In this document: one piece after another, positions 48,605-60,898 of the stretch
How positions within the stretch are numbered: position 1 is the stretch's first letter
How the letters are laid out: each line of letters begins with the position of its first letter
Assembly: GCA_009823395.1 (NCBI GenBank)
Contig: CM020513.1
Span: 19,470,501-19,534,500 of the forward strand
DNA: 64,000 nucleotides
From: Thamnaconus septentrionalis
Lineage: Eukaryota > Chordata > Actinopteri > Tetraodontiformes > Monacanthidae
Direction: 5' to 3'
Program-made: the position numbers and the translations under genes
Notes under the pieces: model-generated
What the model saw: only the letters and a program-made list of their open reading frames with translations
Told to the model about the DNA's origin: nothing
The model's database searches: none

Positions 48605-48725
48605 TGTGCTGTAGCTGAGGGCTACGGGTTTGCTTCTGACTCATGGCCTGTTTCTGTGTCGAGTTTGTTCTCTCCGGCTTCCTCCCACTGAAAGACGTAC
48701 GTTAGGTTAACAGGCGAGTCCTAAC
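48605..48725 (+). mobile_element. tRNA-headed teleost repeat, partial, forward orientation
   Basis: ACGGGTTTGCTTCTGACTCA, CATGGCCTGTTTCTGTGT, GAGTTTGTTCTCTCCGGCTT, CCTCCCACTGAAAGACG and TTAGGTTAACAGGCGAGTCC follow the family order, with an internal deletion next to TTCTCTCCGG. Confidence 0.55.
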
Positions 48726-50934
48726 GACATGTGAGCGGAATGAAATAAATACCTTTTGGGCGTTGGAGAGGAATAAATGAGTCTGATTAAAGCCGCGGCA
48801 CACGCGGCGGCGATCTGCATTTTCAATGATCCGTGACTGACAATGCATAAATCCGTGGAATAGAAGCTGTCTGTCAACCAGCCTTTTCTGCTCAGTCCGC
48901 TGATGCATGGAGATACACAAAAACCACAAATGAAGACTGACTGATTGTACTCTGACAATCATGTTTGAAGATTCTTATTACTTTTTTTTTTTTGTTTGTT
49001 TGTTTTTTTTTGTATGTGTAGTAGGCTGTGATATCTTTCCTCAATTACAAGTAGGAACTAGGCCACTTCCGCAACCTGGTGTAAATCCAGCCACTCTCAC
49101 CTCCTCCTCAGAGAACCTCTCCCTTTGGTCTCCGTGGGGCCTCTTCTATTTAGAAACTTGTGACTTAGATTCTTGCAGCCAGGGAAGATGTGTTGCTGCT
49201 GGTGCGGGAATCGTCTCGGAATGTCAAGCTAAGGTTTGTTTCCATCGAGAGGATGCTGGGCAGTGAAATGAGTTATATAGTTCCCTACCAGACCAGTATC
49301 ATTACCCCTGTGACAAGACAGTACATTGAAAAATACACAATGATACATGAAGAAGAAGAACTGTTGCGTCATTATCAAAACTTGCACTTATTTGAACTTA
49401 TGTGACTGTTTAGTGCTTTCAGCCCACTAATTGTCAAGAAGTTGACTTGTCGAGCTTTTCCTGACATGACAGGCTGATATAAAGAGCTAAGTGAATACTG
49501 GAAGCATTCTAGACTGCTGTGGGAGGCTCTTACTGCACAAAGATCAGGACGTGGGCACTCAGTGACGCCGGCCTGTCAGAGACCCGTCCTCATAATTGCA
49601 TCACCAATGTACGAAGCAAAAGTAGCTCACGGTTCAGTCTTGCCATCCTGTCGATTGAACATTTCACAAGGAGGCACTCACTGTATGGCTGCGGCAGCAG
49701 GTTAGGAAATTCCGCATGTTCTCACCGTCGCTCGCAAAGCAAACTCGTCTCTAGAAAACGTGATGGAGTGCGGTAGTTTCGCAGTGAGTAAGAGTTAAGA
49801 GGGGGCAAAGTATTAGAAAGGTACCTCTGGAGGTGAAAGTGCACCATCGCGACTGCGGCCTATGGATTGTTCACGGGGTAATTATGACAAATGAGGGTCA
49901 TCTGATGGAAGGCAAAGGAGTGCATGCGGACGTGCCGCCGCGCTGATAATGGGCTCCCGGCAGAATAGCAAAATATCAGAGATATTATCAAGCCTCCAAA
50001 GTGCTGAGCAAACATCAATAGGTCATGTAGTCTCACTTCGCCATCACAGTGTTTTTAATTGCTTTGTCTCAGCGCTGCCCACGTGTCTAGTTCTTGACTG
50101 AGTCACATATTTTTTATTTCAGAAAACGACGAAGGAAAACAATTTAAAACCACGCAAAGGATTTGGACAAACCTGACAAATCATATTGCAATGTGTACAT
50201 GCAGAGATGCATTGTGGGACTGAATGAAGGCTACTTTTGGCGATGTGTTAATGTGTCTAACGTTTTGGTTGGCCTGCTACAGCGTTGACTTTTCTCATCC
50301 CTTGGCATTTAGATGTTCTTTGTATTTAGTGTCTCTAAAGCAAAGTTGACATGATGCAACGTCAGTCTTGCTATCGTGCATTCCAAGCAATAGTATCACA
50401 ATACTTGTAACAGCATTAGCACAAAGGCAGAGGAAAGGCAGAATTAGGCATTAATGTGTACTAAAGGGAAATGACAAAAGGGCCCCCTGGCAACAGTGCA
50501 GAATTCACAGTTTTTATTGTTCTACTTAGTAGATTAGGAGACACTTTAAATTCAAGTGTAAGACTACTCAAAACGACTCTTTGGCTTGCTTTTAATGAAA
50601 TGGTTCATTTGAAGCTTCCAATTATACTACACCCTGGTGTAACTCCTCTTCGAGGCTAAAGTAAAGCGGACCAAGTAATGAAGCAAAGGCAGGAGGTAGA
50701 GACAATCACAGCTGCTAGAGAGAGAGTGGAAACATCCCGAATGGCCACAGATGAAGCATCAAGAAGTAAAAAGTCGGGACTGAAATGGTGAAAAGGTCCG
50801 ATCCATGCGTCCATGTCTGCATCAATTTATTCCCTGTCACTGTTTGTCCTGCATTCTGAATTGCAATATCGTCAGTAAGCAAACGTCTGACTAGTCTGGC
50901 CACTAACTGGTACATCTTGGCAACTCCAATGATA

Positions 50935-51115
50935 GCCAGTCTGTGCTATCTCAGGGCATCCTGGACCAGTCATCACTCCAGTGTAGGGCCCACGTTGAGT
51001 GGCAAACAACCATCCACACTCACATTGACACCCACGGACCATTTAGACTTTGTCCTCGGCTTAATGTGCGTGTGTTTGGGCAGTGGGAGGAAGCCGGAGT
51101 AGCTGGAGAGAAAGA
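50935..51115 (-). mobile_element. tRNA-headed teleost repeat, reverse orientation
   Basis: CTCAGGGCATCCTGGACCAG, TCACTCCAGTGTAGGGCCCA, GGCAAACAACCATCCACACT, CACATTGACACCCACGGACC and TGGGAGGAAGCCGGAGTAGC match the reverse of the family landmarks well. Confidence 0.65.
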
Positions 51116-52664
51116 AGAACTGAGTCCTTCTTGCTGTGAGGCGAGCTGTCTGACACCAAACTTTGTCAAAATTCTTCTTAGCCAAAACCATCTGTACAGC
51201 ATCTGGTTGAGAGTGCCGGCACAATGCGGATCAATGCATCTCTTCTTCTTTTGTCATGGCCGTTTAGTATTAATGCATTGTAATGCACCGTGCCCATCCT
51301 TTTAGTTAACACAAATGATTTCAGATGATATTGTGATTTCTTTTGATGAAAGGTTTTAATTAGGTTTTCTCTTTGCATGAGTCCGGGAAGAAAGGTCTTC
51401 TCGGCCTCTCCGATGGTCCGACTGAGCCCAGCGGGTCTCACATAAAGTGTTTCCGGGGGGCACAAAGCGAACAGAGCTCCCGCTGGCGAGGCAGTCTGCT
51501 GCGTTTGATTCACATTTCACAGCTGAGAACAGACGTCTGGAAATTAATTGGGTTTCCAGGGGTGGGCTTAATTAATGACTGGATCCGTTATGTTTGGGAG
51601 TAATCTCACATGTACTGAATGTGTAACACAATGAGGAGCTCTTCAAATACTCCCAGCCCCAGCTTTAAACGAGCCCATCTTTCTTCCAGGTCAGCAGCAA
51701 ACTGTGGCTCATTAAAGGCAAAACAGATAGACGGCGAGATGCAGGCTGATGGTAGTAATGAATAGAGGGACGAAGGCAGCCGCCGTAGCCCGCGGGCAGG
51801 ATTACGAGACAGAAAATTCACAACGAGGAAAGGAAGACGTTTCCTGGTGTACTGTTGTGAGTGTGTGCGTGTTACTATCTACCTGAATGTGCACACAAAG
51901 GGAGAAAAACAGGGAAATTTTAACAAAGAATGCCATTTTGCGTGTGTAAAAAAAACACGAAACGTATCAGCGAGCTCTTTGTCTGTCCACAAGAAAGTTC
52001 AAAAAGCTTTTTGAGAAACACAGAAACTCAATAATAGTATAAAGAACCACCTTATATATTGTAGCTGACCCTGAATGTAGCACCACAATCTGATTGTGCA
52101 AGAGAAATATGTAGACAGCGTGTAAATAAGGCCAAAATCTTACACAGTCTAATAACAACAGCAACAATCATATTGAAAACTCTATAACCACCAGTCTTGG
52201 CTCACGATGACAACATAGTAAATGTCCAACCTATTAGTTGTTCAGATCTTCGCCACACAATCCTGCCACTTGTGCTTGTTAGCGAAAAGTGCTGCACACA
52301 CAGCTCGGTTAAATTCACAGAGCTGCATCCATTTTCTAATATTTATTCATGTTTTATTGTTGCCTTTTGCTCCGTAAAGCCCTTTTTCTTTTGTTTCGGG
52401 CTTTAATAAATTTTATGCTAATTTGCGTTCGCCAAAACATCCGGTCGAATCGAATGACCCATAAAACCCCCAGGGAGGCTTTCTCGTTCTTGTTGTTTGC
52501 CTTTAATAATTTAGCCGTCTCAGAAGCGAAACTGTTACTTTACATGAAATCCTGTGTAACACTTGTACTGCGGCCTCGGTGTCAACCTTCGTTGTTCTGC
52601 TTACAGTATATTTTCGTGGTCTTGGCAAACTCCTTCCGCAACCAGAAAGTGAATTACAAATAGC

Positions 52665-52733
52665 AAAATAAAAATAAATAAATAAATAAAGTAAATAAAT
52701 AAGTAAATAAATAAATAAATAAATAAATAAAAT
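52665..52733 (+). repeat. (AAAT)n microsatellite, imperfect
   Basis: About seventeen AAAT/TAAA units with three interruptions (AAAGT). Confidence 0.95.
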
Positions 52734-52875
52734 TCGCTGTGACAAAAGAAACATGAGACCCAAGGCTGGCTTCATTTTTAAGGCACTCTTGATCGACCCC
52801 CTGCAGTTCCGCAGATGGCTTTCAAGAAGCTAGAAAAAACATCAAAATTAAAAAAAATTGGAAAACACTTTCTAT

Positions 52876-52945
52876 GAAGGTATATTGTACAGTGCGTTAT
52901 GAGTGCCTTTACAGGCACTCATAACGCACTATACAATATACCTTC
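52876..52945. repeat. Near-perfect hairpin, 33-bp arms and 4-base loop
   Basis: The left arm at 52876-52908 starts GAAGGTATATTG and ends TATGAGTGCCT. The right arm at 52913-52945 is its reverse complement with one mismatch. The loop is TTAC. Confidence 0.95.
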
Positions 52946-53035
52946 AATTACAAGGCATTATCAAACATGCCAAATGTTCATAATGATGTATGACAACTTA
53001 TGTCAACGTCTAGAAATGATTATAAGTGGTGGATA

Positions 53036-53420
53036 TGATGTGTTAAAAGCTCATCATTCCTAATGTTTTCTGTGTTCCTCCACGGAAAAGTGACACTGAA
53101 GTCCTAGATGGTATATCATATTATAACTATGATTTGTAAAAATGTTTTAGATTATGACTTTGGGAGCTTAAATGTCAGTGACATGTTTAATGTCTTATAA
53201 AAGCATTATAATGCTTTATAAAGTCACTTATGTTTTGTAATGCCTTTGTAAAGACATTACTCCAGAATTGCTGACACTTTAATTCAAGCTCATAGAGTCA
53301 AGTCTTAAATTTTTTTTTTTTTGTAACTGGTAGTTAGAATATGGTCTACCATCCAAGACTTCAGGGTCACTTTGCCGTGGAGGTTTAAACATTATGAATG
53401 ATGAGTTTATAACACATTAT
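53036..53420. mobile_element. Larger MITE-like inverted repeat (arms about 53036-53126 and 53330-53420)
   Basis: Left CTCCACGG and GTGACACTGAAGTCCTAGAT pair with right ATCCAAGACTTCAGGGTCAC and CCGTGGAG. Outer parts GTGTTAAAAGCTCATCATTC and GATGAGTTTATAACACA also correspond. The centre has the palindrome AAAGCATTATAATGCTTT (about 53198). The hairpin at 52876-52945 may be part of the same insertion or a neighbour. Confidence 0.75.
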
Positions 53421-54764
53421 GAGTGTAAACTGTACATTCAGTATTGGTTATGGGTAAGAACCAGGATGACTGTTGAGCACAATGTGTGACCTTCTATTCA
53501 TAATGCATGCATACGTTGTTGATGTTTGTGGTACAAACGTGCACATAAGAGCAAGCCCTTTGATGAATTGATGAATCAGGCGCTGATGTCTTGTAGAAAA
53601 AGTGCACCTCCATCCCTCCGTCTATACACACTCGACTGATCAAAGCGCATGAATATTGTATGTATCAGTAGCAGCACATTAAATCAGTAAATCTGCTCCT
53701 TCCTTTCAAAACATCCCCCCTCTGTGTTTTACATACTGCGGAGGCTTTGATAGAGTCCGCGGCTGACAATAACAAAGTGGCCCTTCTTATACAAACACTG
53801 TCGAGCTAATTAGGAAGTAAGCCGACTATCAAAGTTGCAGCGCGGCACTGTTTGCGCAAGCCCTCAGCGGGAGCAGGTGGATTTTTAGCCGGGCGTCTTT
53901 GTCATTTCCTCTCCCACTGAGCTCTGCTCGCAGCGCCACCGCCACTTCTGCCGGGGGGCGTTTTAGGTTGTCTCCACCTCGGGCCTTGCACAGTTTAGAA
54001 ATTCTTTTGTCAGCACTTGGAGTGTGTCTTGTAGCTTTGACTCTCGGTGAAGCTCCTCTCCGATTTTGCGGCATTTTATCTCCACACAACCCTGTTTTTC
54101 CAAGTTAACATCCATTTAAACCTTGGACAACCTTGACAACTCGCAAACAGCTCGAGCTCTGTTAAGCCATTGCATTACTGTGAAATTCCTCCACATATTG
54201 TTAAGTTTAATACATACTGTAGCACACCTGACCTTCAAAGTTAAAGCAGCCTTGTTTTTTTTTTTTTCATTTAAAATACAGGAGTTAAAATTCAGAGTAA
54301 CATTTCACCCAGAATTGACATTTGTTAGATCTTTTGCAGCTGTCAGCGCCCTTGTGGCTGCATTACTCTCCACTGTCAGCCTCCCCTTGAAATGCATTTC
54401 AGACGATTGAATTTATGTAAATTCAGCATGTTTGCTCATTCGTACAGCCTTATGTTTATGTATTTGTTCCACATCTCTGTGTTTTTTGGCACAAGTTTCA
54501 CGGAATGGGAGTGTGTTTTGTTTTAGTTGCACAAAAAACACCCAAAAGACTCTTTCCCATAAAAGTGATGTGTAACAAAATGCAGCAAAAAAAAAACAAC
54601 AACAACAAAAACAGCTGGTTCGTTCATATAAATTGATGAGGGCTGATCTAAAATTAATTCACAAATATGCAGTTTGAGTTTGCAAGGATGCAAACCAAAG
54701 AGAGCCAGTCAGAGGAGGTTTCCCTCATCGGTGTCCGGCTGGTGGAGTTTCCACAGCTCCATTA

Positions 54765-54965
54765 GTTACGTTATGTTACGTTATGTTACATTATGATCCG
54801 TTGCGTTATGCTACGCTACGCGATGTGACGTGTCATTGCGTAACCTAATATAATGTAACGTAACGTCACGTTACGTTACGCGGCACAACGTAACATGATG
54901 TTACACAGTGCACCGTTACATTATGTTACGTTACGTTACATTATGTTACGTTACGTTACGTTACT
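54765..54965. repeat. Decayed ACGTT/ATGTT pentamer minisatellite in both orientations
   Basis: Units of TTACG and TTATG or TTACA run from about 54765. The middle (about 54840-54895) changes to the reverse complement form GTAACGTAACG, and the end returns to GTTACGTTACGTTAC. The array is therefore self-complementary over most of its length. Confidence 0.9.
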
Positions 54966-55178
54966 TATTAATTAGCATCACAGCAGGGGAAGTTTCCAGA
55001 TTTCCAGCAGAAAGTGGATAACAAAAAATAAGAAGCAAAATAAACCAGAAATTTAGAAAAATTTGAACTATTTAAGCAACGTAAAATACAGTATAAGTGA
55101 GCAATTGGTCTGATCCAACGACAGGCCCGGTGACTGTAACATTCCGTTTTGTTTGTGTGTGTTCCTCCTCCTATCCAG

Positions 55179-55365
55179 CGGAGCTGAAGGAGCACCTGCA
55201 GAGCTTTGTGAACGAGGCCAACAGTCAGCACGGCCCGGGCTTCATCAAAGTGGTTCGTCACGACAAGCAGGAAGGGCTGATCAGGTCCAGAGTCAGCGGC
55301 TGGAGAGCCGCCACCGCCCCCGTCGTCGCCTTGTTCGATGCACACGTGGAGTTCAACACTGGCTG
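55179..55365 (+). CDS. galnt18: galnt18 coding exon (catalytic core with DXH metal-binding site)
   Basis: The acceptor CCAG ends at 55178 after a pyrimidine-rich tract and the donor is GTGAGT at 55366. The split codon from the previous exon becomes Pro. The exon reads ELKEHLQSFVNEANSQHGPG, FIKVVRHDKQEGLIRSRVSG and WRAATAPVVALFDAHVEFNTG, with a final split Trp codon. The DAH at 55337-55345 is the DXH motif that binds the divalent cation and UDP-GalNAc in GT27 enzymes. REGLIR/QEGLIRSR is a conserved family element. The 187-nt length and the absence of gaps against GALNT18 make the exon limits secure. Confidence 0.96.
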
Positions 55366-57076
55366 GTGAGTGTACGCTCACAGTTTCTCCCGTAGGTCCA
55401 GTCAACCCCAGGAAATGTAGAGGGGGGAAAAAGTGAAAGGGCGGAAGTGAATGTTTGTCCGTCTTTCTAGGTGGTCTTGACATTTGAATTTGATTTGAAA
55501 TTGAAGACCTGTCCAGGGATTGGTTTACCCAGCATGCCTTGGGTCTGAAAGGTTGCTCTTTAAATCAGAGCTAATGTGTCGTGTTGGTGCAAGTACCATG
55601 TCTCAGGGCGCGCCGGTTCTCCGGGACTGAGCAACTGTAGGACTGAGCTACAAATGGCACATCTCAGTTGTCTCTCACATTAGCTCATGTGCTGCCCACA
55701 TTGATTATTTCCAGTATAGTGTGACCTTCAGAGGAAGCCGTGTCTTCTTTATTAACATTGTGGGTCACAGACGAAGTTGATTATGTGGGAGGCTGCTAAT
55801 GAAATTAGTCATTTTGAGTTCCGTGGTGTGGAAAGAGGCTTGTTGGCTGGTATTTTGTTTGGTGGTTGAGGTTTGGCTTGTGAGGTCTAATTAAACCTGC
55901 TGCTGCCCTGGGGTTTCTCTCTTTGGTTGTTTTCCTTGAAGCTTCTTCTGTAATTTATTTGAAAAAAAGAAAAAAAAAGAAGAAGTTGTATTTAAACTAA
56001 GCGTGTGCCTGGCCATCGCAAGGTTATGTCTGGCATTACCAAACATAGCCATGAGACAACAAAAAAAACCACCACAGCATTTTTAACTACTACGGACAGT
56101 CAAATGTCAAGTGTGATGCTTGACACCTTTCATTCCGCCAGAGTGAAAGGAAAGGTGTAGAAAACGGTGATGAGAGCATCGATTTTGTTTGGTTAAGGGA
56201 CAGTGACAGTCTTTGGCAGTGACATCGCATTGTATTATATGCATATGCACATTCACATATGCATACGCACTCAGCATATTAAAAGGAGAAAAACAAGAGT
56301 GTCCCCAAAGGTTCAGCTGCAGATTTGTTCTCCCAGGTCTCGTCTGTCGTTATTCTGCTCCATGAGTTTTTAATTACTTCCCGTCAGTTCGGGCTCAGGT
56401 GTGTGAGTACGGGTTTTGTTTTTTGTCTTTTTTGTTTTTTCATTTGTGTGTTTGTGTGTTCTTGTAGCAACGTTGCTGTGAGTACCAAAAGCATATGGCT
56501 GATGGATAGATTCTTAGGTGAGAAATAGAAGAAGGAGAGTTGCCCCCAAAGGCAGCAAATATGTGAATGTACAAAATATTTGATTTTCTTAACGCCACTG
56601 TGAAAAAGATCCTAAATGTGGTAGAATTGTCTATTACGTATAAATTAAGAACATAGAAGCTGATTGTAATGTAAATACTCTCTGATGGTGCGAAGATCAT
56701 CAAAAGTATCACTGGCTTGTTGCAAGCTGAAGCCCTGAGGTATTTAACTACACTAAGTTGTCCACCAAGAAAAACATTCAGAAATGCTGTAATACATAAT
56801 AATTGACACGAAATGTTATGGCTAAATCAAAACGACAACAGCTCAGGGTCTTTTCTTTTTTTTTCCTCTATCAGATTGATCCTGGATCAGTTGATATGAA
56901 AATTGTGTCTTTTGGATGTCACTGTTGAGGCAGATATCATTGTCTCTCGTCTAAATACACAAATTTATAATATCAGCCTCCGTCAACAAAGGACTTTGTC
57001 ACTTTCAGGGTCAAAAACACTCACACAGAGCAGGTCTGCCATGTACCTGTTCATCATTTTGACAGCTTGAAAATGT

Positions 57077-57078
<2 letters not shown>

Positions 57079-57114
<36 letters not shown>
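57079..57114 (+). repeat. (CA)18 microsatellite
   Basis: First of three long CA arrays within 450 bp. Confidence 0.97.
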
Positions 57115-57120
<6 letters not shown>

Positions 57121-57165
57121 GCCTTGGATGGACAGCAGGTAATTTTCGACCGGTAACAGAAAACA

Positions 57166-57168
<3 letters not shown>

Positions 57169-57216
<48 letters not shown>
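57169..57216 (+). repeat. (AC)24 microsatellite
   Basis: Second and longest array of the CA cluster; shorter CACAAAC stretches lie just before it and around 57322-57364. Confidence 0.97.
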
Positions 57217-57220
<4 letters not shown>

Positions 57221-57484
57221 TTCTGTGTCCGACTTGCCAAGTAACATTTGTTGCTGCTGTGTTCTAGATTAGACAAAAGACAGTTACATGGTTTTTCTAG
57301 CCCCTCCACGCACAATCAGCCACTCACACAAACACACACACGTACGCACGCACTTACACACACATAAAAAAACAAGCCCACACAAACCTCCCACATAGAT
57401 TTCAACAGAGGGGTAGAGTTCTATGACTAATGAAATCATTCTTGGCTGAGGTACAAAATAACTCAGCTGGAGATAAACGCATTT

Positions 57485-57486
<2 letters not shown>

Positions 57487-57521
<35 letters not shown>
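57487..57521 (+). repeat. (CA)17 microsatellite
   Basis: Third array of the cluster. Confidence 0.97.
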
Positions 57522-57523
<2 letters not shown>

Positions 57524-60044
57524 TGTTTATTGGCTTTGGTCTGGTGCTTCACTGCTGTAAAAAGCTGATATTTCAGTTTGTACAAATCGCTGTAACGTGT
57601 GAAGTTACAGCAAAGTAGCAGTAAAAACAGCTCTTTGTGTTTTGAGTCTTTGTCTTTGACTTCCGACACAAACACGTCCCTCCTCGCGCGTCTTCTGCTC
57701 TACACACCAACAACCTATGACACATTTTTTCATCCTCCGAAATTGAGAAATGACTGTATAATTACCACTAATGGGCCGGCTGCTCAATCCACAAAATTGT
57801 CCGTGCCCAACGCTGCAATTATCCCGAGCGCTTGCTATTTTGAGTCAAAAACAATTAATTACAGGGTGTTTCATGGTGCTGAGATTGTCTGACTGTAATT
57901 ACAATAATCCTCAGTCACTCCCACCTGCTGTACGTGGGCTGTGCCACACTTGTTCATCAGCATGGAGGCGACAAGAGAAAAATAAAAAGACATAGTAATT
58001 AGCATGCATATTGTAATTACATGATCGTGAATGTCAGTGAGGAGACAGTGCTGCTGAGGTCCAGATTTATAAATATAGGTGTCTCGTATTAAGTCATCGT
58101 GTAGTTGACTACAGTAGTAGTTTGCATGTCTCCTTCAATCTATTCTGGTTACATGCACAAAATAAAATCCACATACTGTATAAACCCCAACGCCCAGCAG
58201 ACAGAAATAAATTCATTAAATTAATTTTCCTCGACACAAAATGAAAATTCTCTTTTTTGTGGGCTCTAAGAAACAAAAGGAACTCGACGTGACAGAATGG
58301 GCCAGATATCCACAATACATGTGGACCTGTTTATGCAGAAAACAACAGCTGGGCAAGAACAGGTCCGTCCAAAAGCAAACAGACTTCTTCCGTCATACTC
58401 AAAACCAGCTAACTGAAATTCCTCACTGCAAGTCGACTCGGAATCTCCAGCAAGCTGTGTAAGTTTTCACTTTGAATTAACTGCCACAAACACTCAGATA
58501 TTCGCCGCATAAAGCTCCACCTTTCCGACGGCGTTGGGAAAAAAAATGACCGGGTGAGTTTGCTGTGTGAACCCGGCAAACCTCTCCTTGACTGAGAGGC
58601 TTCTTTGATGTAGAGGTCAGAATAACTGGATCTCTTGTTACTCGTGATCTTTTTCTCCAGTAAACAGATTCCTGAGGCTCTCTGTGCGGTATTTATGCAT
58701 TGTGTGCGTACGCCGCTGTGCAAAACAAGCCAGAGGCTGAGTTCACCTCCCTAACGAACACCGTGCAAGATAAAAGAAGCTCCCCTCCTCTCTGCTATTA
58801 GGAATCCATGATGCTATAATAGTCTTCCCCATAGGTGTCTCTGCGGGCCTGGGCTGATAAAACTCTGAATGATTACGAGGTAGAGCGGCACCCACCCCGT
58901 GGTTGGTTTGCATCTAAACAGCAACGACCTTGGATATTTTCTTTCCCCATCAAAACAACAATGCACCACCAGGCTATCGTCAAGTCTTCTTCTGCAACAG
59001 AGAACGACAGATTATTCTAATTGTGACGTCTTAAAATCAGGTCGCTGGTCACTTGAGGAACTCTTAGCTCTGGCATTTTTTGAAACAGTCATAAATTTAA
59101 TCTGCATTTTAATGAGTTTACCTTTGAAAAATTTGTCAAATATTGATTGATTTCTTTCTTTTTTTAAAAAGTCATTAGCCGTTTTTGTCTTCCTTCCTCT
59201 CTTTGGTTCATAGTAGGGATGGCGTCTCGCATCACAGGGAAATGGGACGTACTTTTCTTGCACTTAGCAGAAATTGGCTGTGGATGGTTGGTCGCTGTCT
59301 ATTTTGCCCAATTACACTTCGCTGCTTCTTTTTTTTTTTTGTCTAATCGAACACAATCATCTCTTTAATCTTCCCTTTCCGTTTTGTGAGGATTTGTGCA
59401 CTGACTTGCCAATCGGCAGGAACATTAGGTACATTTGCTTCAGTACTGTGACTCTGCAATTTGTATACACTATACACGGATGAAACTCTTAAATTACCAA
59501 CAGGACCAAAATGATAAAATGTAACACTTGTTTATCAAATATCCATTTTCAAAGTTAGAGGAGTTTGAGGGTCCTTGACTGAGAGTAGCAAGATTTCATT
59601 TCCGCATAAAGAATCTTCTGAAGTGTTGAGTATGAACGGACATTGTCGGACAAATGTCATGATGAAGTTACCCAGAAGCACTCTATCGCTGTTATCCGCA
59701 GGTTTTAGTGCCAAACTAGCTGCTAGGTCTCAGTAAGATGAAGTGCTCCTCTCCACTGCTGCCTTCTGCCTTTAGCAACGCCTCGCTATCAGCGGCGCTC
59801 TGCGATGGCCGGCCAGGCAGCCGATAAACCAGGGATATCTAGAAAGCCATCGTCACAGCTGCAGCACCGCAGATTTACCGGCAACGTCCGGTGAATCTGA
59901 TATGACCTGATCAAGGGCTGCACCTCGTTTGTAGTCGGAGCTCTCTCTCCAGCCCTTTTTTGAACTTGCTGAGTGGTTTCTTCTCGTCCCCTTGCGAACT
60001 CCTCTTGCCCCAGCAAGGAATCTGAAACGCTGCAACCACTTTTT

Positions 60045-60240
60045 TTCACTGCGTTCCCATTACCCCTAGAATTGTGCAAAACCTACATATCGCAATAGAA
60101 AACTGGTATTGGAAACATCTTAACTTTGAAAAACCTCTCAAATGGCTAAAAAGGTTTTGACGCTCTCATGAGGTGGTTTTTCAGACGTATCGATACAGAG
60201 GTATATGGCAAAAGTGTCATGGAAACACTTTTTCGCATTT
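60045..60240 (+). repeat. Dispersed MITE-like repeat, copy B
   Basis: CCTAGAATTGTGCAAAACCT, ATATCGCAATAGAAAACTGG, GGCTAAAAAGGTTTTGACGC and CTCTCATGAGGTGGTTTTTC match the reverse complement of 26175-26330 in the same order. The copy lies inside a galnt18 intron 460 bp upstream of an exon. Confidence 0.75.
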
Positions 60241-60700
60241 CCACGTCACCGGACGAGGTTTGCTAGCTTTGACTTTGAGGTCGTCATCCTAAAATAAGAA
60301 CAAAAACAGGCTTAGGATTCTAAACTGTCTCAGGTCAGACGATCAATACATTGGCCCAATGTGAACTCTTCCCACTGTACAACACATGAGCACTGTCAGC
60401 ACCTTCACCAGAAATATTAGTGCATGTTAAGGTCATGATGGCCACGCAACATGTTTCGGCTTGATACATACCACATAGAGAGACTGATCCAATTAAAGGT
60501 GCATGCATTACAATGCAGCAGGGCCTCTGCAGATTTAAATATTTCATAGGATTTTCATATTGCATGGCTTAGATGGCTTTTCCTCAGCGATATTCTGCAT
60601 CAGTTGCACACCATGATCATCTCTCCCTCTCTCCAGTATTCATCATCACGCCTTCTTCCTTTTTTTCAACACGCGCTGCGCTGGTTCTGCTTCCCGACAG

Positions 60701-60898
60701 GGCAGAGCCGATCCTGCAGCGAATAAAGGAGGACCGCACGCGCGTGGTGTCTCCCTCCTTTGACAACATCAAGTACGACACCTTCGAGATCGAGGAGTAC
60801 CCGCTGTCCGCCCAGGGCTTCGACTGGGAGCTGTGGTGTCGATACCTCAACCCACCAAAGTCCTGGTGGTCGCAGCGCAACCACACAGCGCCCATCAG
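60701..60898 (+). CDS. galnt18: galnt18 coding exon (catalytic domain, central part)
   Basis: The acceptor GACAG ends at 60700 and the donor is GTGAGC at 60899. One base completes the Trp codon of the previous exon; the exon then reads AEPILQRIKEDRTRVVSPSF, DNIKYDTFEIEEYPLSAQGF, DWELWCRYLNPPKSWWSQRN and HTAPI, with the Arg codon split into the next exon. W(A)EP(I/V)L, SP.(F)DNI and the GFDWELW segment are typical of the GT27 catalytic domain. Asn-His-Thr at 60879-60887 is a potential N-glycosylation sequon; human GALNT18 has Asn-Ser-Thr at the same place. Two acidic-to-basic changes in the loop after PPKSWW are the only divergent part. Confidence 0.96.

Larger units (their letters stand above)
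43731..55178 (+). other. galnt18: galnt18 intron, 11448 bp
   Basis: It is bounded by donor GTAAGA and an acceptor preceded by CTCCTCCTATCCAG. It contains a 16-bp hairpin near its start, AAAT and AAGG microsatellites, a fragment of the tRNA-headed repeat (48605-48725), another copy in reverse orientation (50935-51115), a near-perfect hairpin (52876-52945), a larger inverted repeat (53036-53420) and a decayed ACGTT minisatellite (54765-54965). About 44880-45060 there is sequence with repeated ATTGATAT/ATCGCAATAT motifs like a common teleost MITE tail. The remaining parts, such as 45100-46600 and 49000-50900, show nothing I can name. Confidence 0.85.
55366..60700 (+). other. galnt18: galnt18 intron, 5335 bp
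   Basis: It has donor GTGAGT and an acceptor ending CCGACAG. It contains three long CA arrays within about 450 bp (57079-57521) and a dispersed repeat copy at 60045-60240 that matches 26175-26330 in reverse orientation. Nothing else recognisable was seen in 55400-57000 or 57600-60000. Confidence 0.85.
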
